Of a stretch of DNA of 64,000 nt, positions 60,805 through 64,000 are shown in pieces. The stretch is from Thiovibrio frasassiensis (GTDB lineage: Bacteria > Desulfobacterota > Desulfobulbia > Desulfobulbales > Desulfurivibrionaceae). Under the pieces are notes generated by a model that saw nothing but the letters and a program-made list of their open reading frames with translations, was not told the origin of the DNA and did not search any database. The translations under genes and the position numbers were made by a program. The stretch covers positions 2,633,530 to 2,697,529 of the forward strand of contig NZ_JAPHEH010000001.1 in assembly GCF_029607905.1 (NCBI RefSeq), written 5' to 3'. Numbering within the stretch: position 1 is the first letter of the stretch; the number at the start of each line of letters is the position of its first letter.

Positions 60805-63345
60805 TCAGTTTTCCCTGACCACATAAGGCTCGCTTGCGATCTTCACAACCCGAGCCCGCCGGATCTCCTCTTCGGACAAGGCGAAAAGCTTGGCCGCCAC
60901 CTCGACCGGCTTGCCGCCCGGCTGACCCGGCGCGTTGAAAAGGGAAAGCTCCAGCTGGCCCTCCTCGGTCAGCCGCAAGCCGGAGAGCAGCGGCCGCAGA
61001 TCGAGCTGCCGTTCCAGGCCTTTGCGCATCACCACCACCGGCAGACTCTCCTGGGCCATGACCCGGTCCAGCTCCTCTTGCACGGGCAGCCGCGCCAACC
61101 GGAGATGGTAGGTGGTGAGCATGGTGCCGGCATGCTCTTTGCCGGCCAGCACGGCCTGGCTCACGAAGAGCCCCTCGGGAAGCTGCCGGTTCATTTCCTT
61201 TACAAAGGCGCCAAGATCAGCCAGCGGCTCAAAAAGATCAATCAGGACAAATTCCGCCAGACTTTCCGTACCCAGGGGCAGGGCCGGACTGAAAGAGACC
61301 TTGGGGGTCGGATTGAACCCTTGCGAAAAATTCAGCGGCAGTTTGGCCCGGTTGAAGGCCCGGAAAAACACCTGAAGCAGTTCCAGATGGCTGAGCAGCC
61401 GGGCATTGTTGAGCCGAGAATAGGTGAGTTTGTAGAGAAAGTGGGGGCGGAGGATCGGTTTACCGGAGGAACTCTCCGCCGGGGGCGCTTCTGCTCCGGC
61501 CGGATCCGGGACTGCGTCGTCGTGCTTGCAACGATGCACCACGGGCTTGAGGGTTTTCAGGTCGCAAACCCCGCATTGCTGGCAGCCATGCACCCGGCAG
61601 TCGGGGGTATACTCTTCCCGCAACGCCTTACCGTATTCCTCGGCAAAAAAATCATCCCGGACCCCAACGCCAAGATGCTGCCAGGGCAAAGGCTCATCGA
61701 CTTCCCGCCGGCGCAGGTAATGCTCCAGCTCCAGACCGCAGGCCGCAGCGGCTTCCTGCCAGCGCGTGAGATCAAAATGCTCGGACCAGGCGTCCATGCG
61801 GGCGCCCCGCTGCCAGGCCTCCTCAAGCAAGCGGCTCAAACGGCGGTCGCCCCGGGAAAAGACCCCTTCCAGAAAGCTCATCCGCGGATCATTGCGCTTC
61901 ATGGTGCAGTTCTTGCCATAGAGCCGTTTCTTGACCGCATCCATCCGCGCATACCCTTCGGCCATGGAAAGCTGCGGCTCCCGTTCGAACACGGTATGGG
62001 GCTTGGGGACAAAGGTGGCGGCGCTCACGTTCACCCGGCAGTTGCCGCCCCGCCCGGCCTTCAACACCTTCTGGGCCAGGGCCGGGATCGCGGCCACATC
62101 CTCCTCGGTTTCGGTGGGCAAACCGAACATGAAGTAGAGCTTGATCAATTTCCAGCCCAAGCCAAAGGCCGCCTCTGCCGTACTCAGCAGATCTTCCTCG
62201 GTGATCCCCTTGTTGATCACCCGCCGCAGCCGGTCGGAGCCTGCCTCAGGAGCCAGGGTAAAACCGGTCTTGCGCACCCGCTTGATCTGCTCCATGATCG
62301 CCGGAGTGAGGGTGCCGACCCGCAAGGAAGGCAGGGAGACGGAAACATGCTCCTTGGCAAAACGGTTCATCAAACGAACCAGCAACTCGCTTAAGCAGGA
62401 ATAATCGCCAGTGGAGAGCGACAACAAGGCCAGCTCTTCAAAACCGCCCTCGGCAATGCCTTTTTCCGCCATGGCAAAGATCTTCTCCGGAGTGCGCTCC
62501 CGCACCGGCCGGTAGATCATGCCCGCCTGACAGAAGCGGCAGCCCCGGGTACAGCCCCGGGCGATCTCCAACCCCAAGCGGTCATGGACGATCCGGGTAA
62601 GCGGCACCAGGGGAGGCTGTTCGATGCTGGCCCCTTCGAGGTCGGCAAGGATCCGCCGCCGAACCTGGCCTGTGCCGGAAAGGGTGCGCATGCCGAGAAA
62701 ATTACCGTTGCCATCATACTCCGGCGCAAAAAAGGAAGGGACATAGACCCCCTCGATCCGACTGAGCCGCTCAAGCAGCGCGGGCCGATCTTCCCCGTTT
62801 TCCTTCCCAAGGCGTACCGCCTCGGCCATCTCCAGCACCGCCTCCTCCCCGTCTCCAAGAAGAATGGCGTCAAAGAAATCGGCCACCGGTTCGGGATGGA
62901 AGGCGCAGGGACCGCCGCCGATCACCAGGGGATGGGCGGCACTCCGTTCCGCGCTGCGGAAGGGTAGCCCGGCCAGGGCAAGGATGGTGAGGATATTGGT
63001 ATAGCAGAGCTCATAGGGCAGGGTGATGCCGAGGATATCAAAATCAGCCAGCGGCCGCTGGGATTCCAGGGAAAACAGGGGCAGCCGGTGGGCGCGGAGC
63101 AGCTCTTCCAAATCGCGATCCGGGGTATAGACCCGTTCGGCCAGCATATCCTTCTGCGCATTGACGATGTGGTAGAGAATTTGCAGCCCCTGGTGCGACA
63201 TGCCAAGTTCATACAGATCAGGAAAGGCCAGAACCATCCGCAGGGAAACGGAGTCCCACGCCTTTTTCACCACATGCAGCTCATTGCCGCCGTACCTGCT
63301 GGGCTGTCTCACCTGCGGCAGCAGGGCGTCTATCTCACTATTCAT
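60805..63345 (-). CDS. B12-binding radical SAM protein (TIGR03960-like) with DUF2344 tail
   Basis: From MNSEIDALLPQVRQPSRYGGNELHV at 63345 this is a 846-residue protein. A B12-binding-like region is followed by the radical SAM motif IARGCTRGCRFCQAGM (Cys-x3-Cys-x2-Cys, about residues 258-273), and a DUF2344 domain with FSQGFNPTPKVSFSPALPLGTES. Family members occur ahead of rng in many Desulfobacterota. The reaction is unknown. AGGAATT precedes the ATG. Confidence 0.9.
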   Translation of the reverse strand: MNSEIDALLPQVRQPSRYGGNELHVVKKAWDSVSLRMVLAFPDLYELGMSHQGLQILYHIVNAQKDMLAERVYTPDRDLEELLRAHRLPLFSLESQRPLADFDILGITLPYELCYTNILTILALAGLPFRSAERSAAHPLVIGGGPCAFHPEPVADFFDAILLGDGEEAVLEMAEAVRLGKENGEDRPALLERLSRIEGVYVPSFFAPEYDGNGNFLGMRTLSGTGQVRRRILADLEGASIEQPPLVPLTRIVHDRLGLEIARGCTRGCRFCQAGMIYRPVRERTPEKIFAMAEKGIAEGGFEELALLSLSTGDYSCLSELLVRLMNRFAKEHVSVSLPSLRVGTLTPAIMEQIKRVRKTGFTLAPEAGSDRLRRVINKGITEEDLLSTAEAAFGLGWKLIKLYFMFGLPTETEEDVAAIPALAQKVLKAGRGGNCRVNVSAATFVPKPHTVFEREPQLSMAEGYARMDAVKKRLYGKNCTMKRNDPRMSFLEGVFSRGDRRLSRLLEEAWQRGARMDAWSEHFDLTRWQEAAAACGLELEHYLRRREVDEPLPWQHLGVGVRDDFFAEEYGKALREEYTPDCRVHGCQQCGVCDLKTLKPVVHRCKHDDAVPDPAGAEAPPAESSSGKPILRPHFLYKLTYSRLNNARLLSHLELLQVFFRAFNRAKLPLNFSQGFNPTPKVSFSPALPLGTESLAEFVLIDLFEPLADLGAFVKEMNRQLPEGLFVSQAVLAGKEHAGTMLTTYHLRLARLPVQEELDRVMAQESLPVVVMRKGLERQLDLRPLLSGLRLTEEGQLELSLFNAPGQPGGKPVEVAAKLFALSEEEIRRARVVKIASEPYVVREN

Positions 63346-63422
63346 CTGTAATTCCTGAACAAAACCGGCCAAGTGGACCGGTTGATCGTTAAAGTTGTAA
63401 CGGGGGCTCAAACAGAAAAAGA

Positions 63423-64000
63423 CTACTCTACAGGAACCAGTTGAAAGCCGGCAGGCAGATCCACCCGGAAATCTCCCGCGCTGAAGTTGGCCTCATACAG
63501 CCAATCCCCCAGGGTGAGCTCCATGACCGCGCCGTTATTGTTGGCATGAATCCTGACTAAGCCAGGCAGCCGACAGGTATCCTCCCCGCTTTCGGAAGGG
63601 GTGGTATAGTTCTCGTACCAAACATCGACCATGATCCGTCCCTCGGCATCCACCACCAGATGCCGGCGGATCACCTGTTGGCCCGGGTCAAATAAGACAT
63701 GGTGGCGAAGGGGTTCCCCATCCGCGGCGTCATCGGCGTAGGCGAGCTCCAGCCAGAGGCCATGGTCTTCCGGGTCCTCCGCCACGGAAAAAATCCGCAC
63801 CCTTGCCGAAGCCATTCTGCCGGTAAGCCAAAAGAACCCTTGCTCCGGGGCAAACCCAGGAGGGGCGTATTTTTTAAAAGCGGCAGCAGTGACCAACCCC
63901 TCATACCCCTTGCCTTCCGGCACCGCGACATACCTAAAGAAATTCCCGTCCGTGGCCAAGAACATCATGGGTTGGCCCAGGGGATTTAGGCCGGTAAATT
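63423..64000 (-). CDS. Partial lipoprotein-like (LolA/LolB/DUF4292-like) protein
   Basis: The frame has no stop up to the right edge, so the gene continues beyond the window. The visible 192 or so residues read FTGLNPLGQPMMFLATDGNFFRYVAVPEGK and then a beta-rich barrel-like pattern with HHVLFDPGQQVIRRHLVVDAEGRIMVDVWYENY. This is reminiscent of LolA/LolB folds or DUF4292 lipoproteins. The role is unsupported beyond fold impression. Confidence 0.55.
   Translation of the reverse strand, partial: FTGLNPLGQPMMFLATDGNFFRYVAVPEGKGYEGLVTAAAFKKYAPPGFAPEQGFFWLTGRMASARVRIFSVAEDPEDHGLWLELAYADDAADGEPLRHHVLFDPGQQVIRRHLVVDAEGRIMVDVWYENYTTPSESGEDTCRLPGLVRIHANNNGAVMELTLGDWLYEANFSAGDFRVDLPAGFQLVPVE

Overview
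The window looks like a chromosomal segment of a Desulfobulbales-type Desulfobacterota (former Deltaproteobacteria). This is inferred from gene content, not from a database search: a serA–DUF1844–ispE cluster, the order rng–rplU–rpmA–obg–proB–proA–nadD behind a TIGR03960-type radical SAM gene, a DUF3786 protein with a 4Fe-4S motif, a two-gene SmsC/SmsB (minimal SUF) operon, and an ArsC-like selenoprotein with an in-frame UGA. Base composition is moderately GC-rich, with AT-rich patches near 7.7-8.2, 31.2-31.4 and 43.1-43.9 kb.

Layout. 0-5.7 kb: leftward ispE (partial), a DUF1844 gene, serA and a small unknown gene, then rightward cysS, a MEMO-like gene and tRNA-Gln(CUG). 6.0-8.3 kb: a translationally coupled pair, a radical SAM/SPASM-like enzyme and a 192-residue partner, with its own terminator and an unexplained AT-rich upstream region. 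8.3-14.9 kb: a membrane protein, a zinc ribbon, a GNAT, a triosephosphate-isomerase homologue lacking the catalytic Glu, topoisomerase III, two small genes and an RlmA-like methyltransferase. 15-17.2 kb: a Fic protein with an operator-like triple repeat and a truncated MazE-like tail, an IscA-type carrier, an orphan small-RNA candidate, and the ArsC-like selenoprotein. 17.4-22.5 kb: cell-wall genes (serine hydrolase, PBP1B) and a TPR lipoprotein.

22.5-34.3 kb is a defence or mobile island: two RelE-type toxin-antitoxin pairs, a complete type I restriction system (hsdM-hsdS-hsdR with 4-bp overlaps), an AbiF-like HEPN protein preceded by a compact terminated hairpin RNA, an Mrr-like membrane endonuclease, RhuM, tRNA-Val(CAC), and a truncated second copy of the Mrr N-terminus inside an exact-length 354-bp duplication. 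34.3-43.7 kb: methyltransferase-like genes, yheU, a DUF2058 gene, tex, a pair of inverted dispersed repeats enclosing a methyltransferase–ywbE block, a RhuM-Fic fusion coupled to a VF530-type gene, and an AT-rich Cys-rich halocin-C8-like gene with a clear terminator.

43.9-64 kb is mostly housekeeping: umuDC, a minimal SUF (smsCB) pair, CBS and DJ-1 proteins, tRNA-Glu(CUC), a flavodoxin-like reductase with malQ, a Na/Pi cotransporter, nadD, proA, proB (separated from proA by a long palindromic element that overlaps the proB stop), obg, rpmA, rplU, RNase G, the TIGR03960-type radical SAM gene, and a partial lipoprotein-like gene at the right edge.

The strongest leads for new biology are the radical SAM pair (6085-7719), the AbiF gene with its upstream RNA (30294-31382), the UGA-containing ArsC-like gene with the adjacent orphan RNA (16669-17178), and the halocin-like gene (43276-43644).
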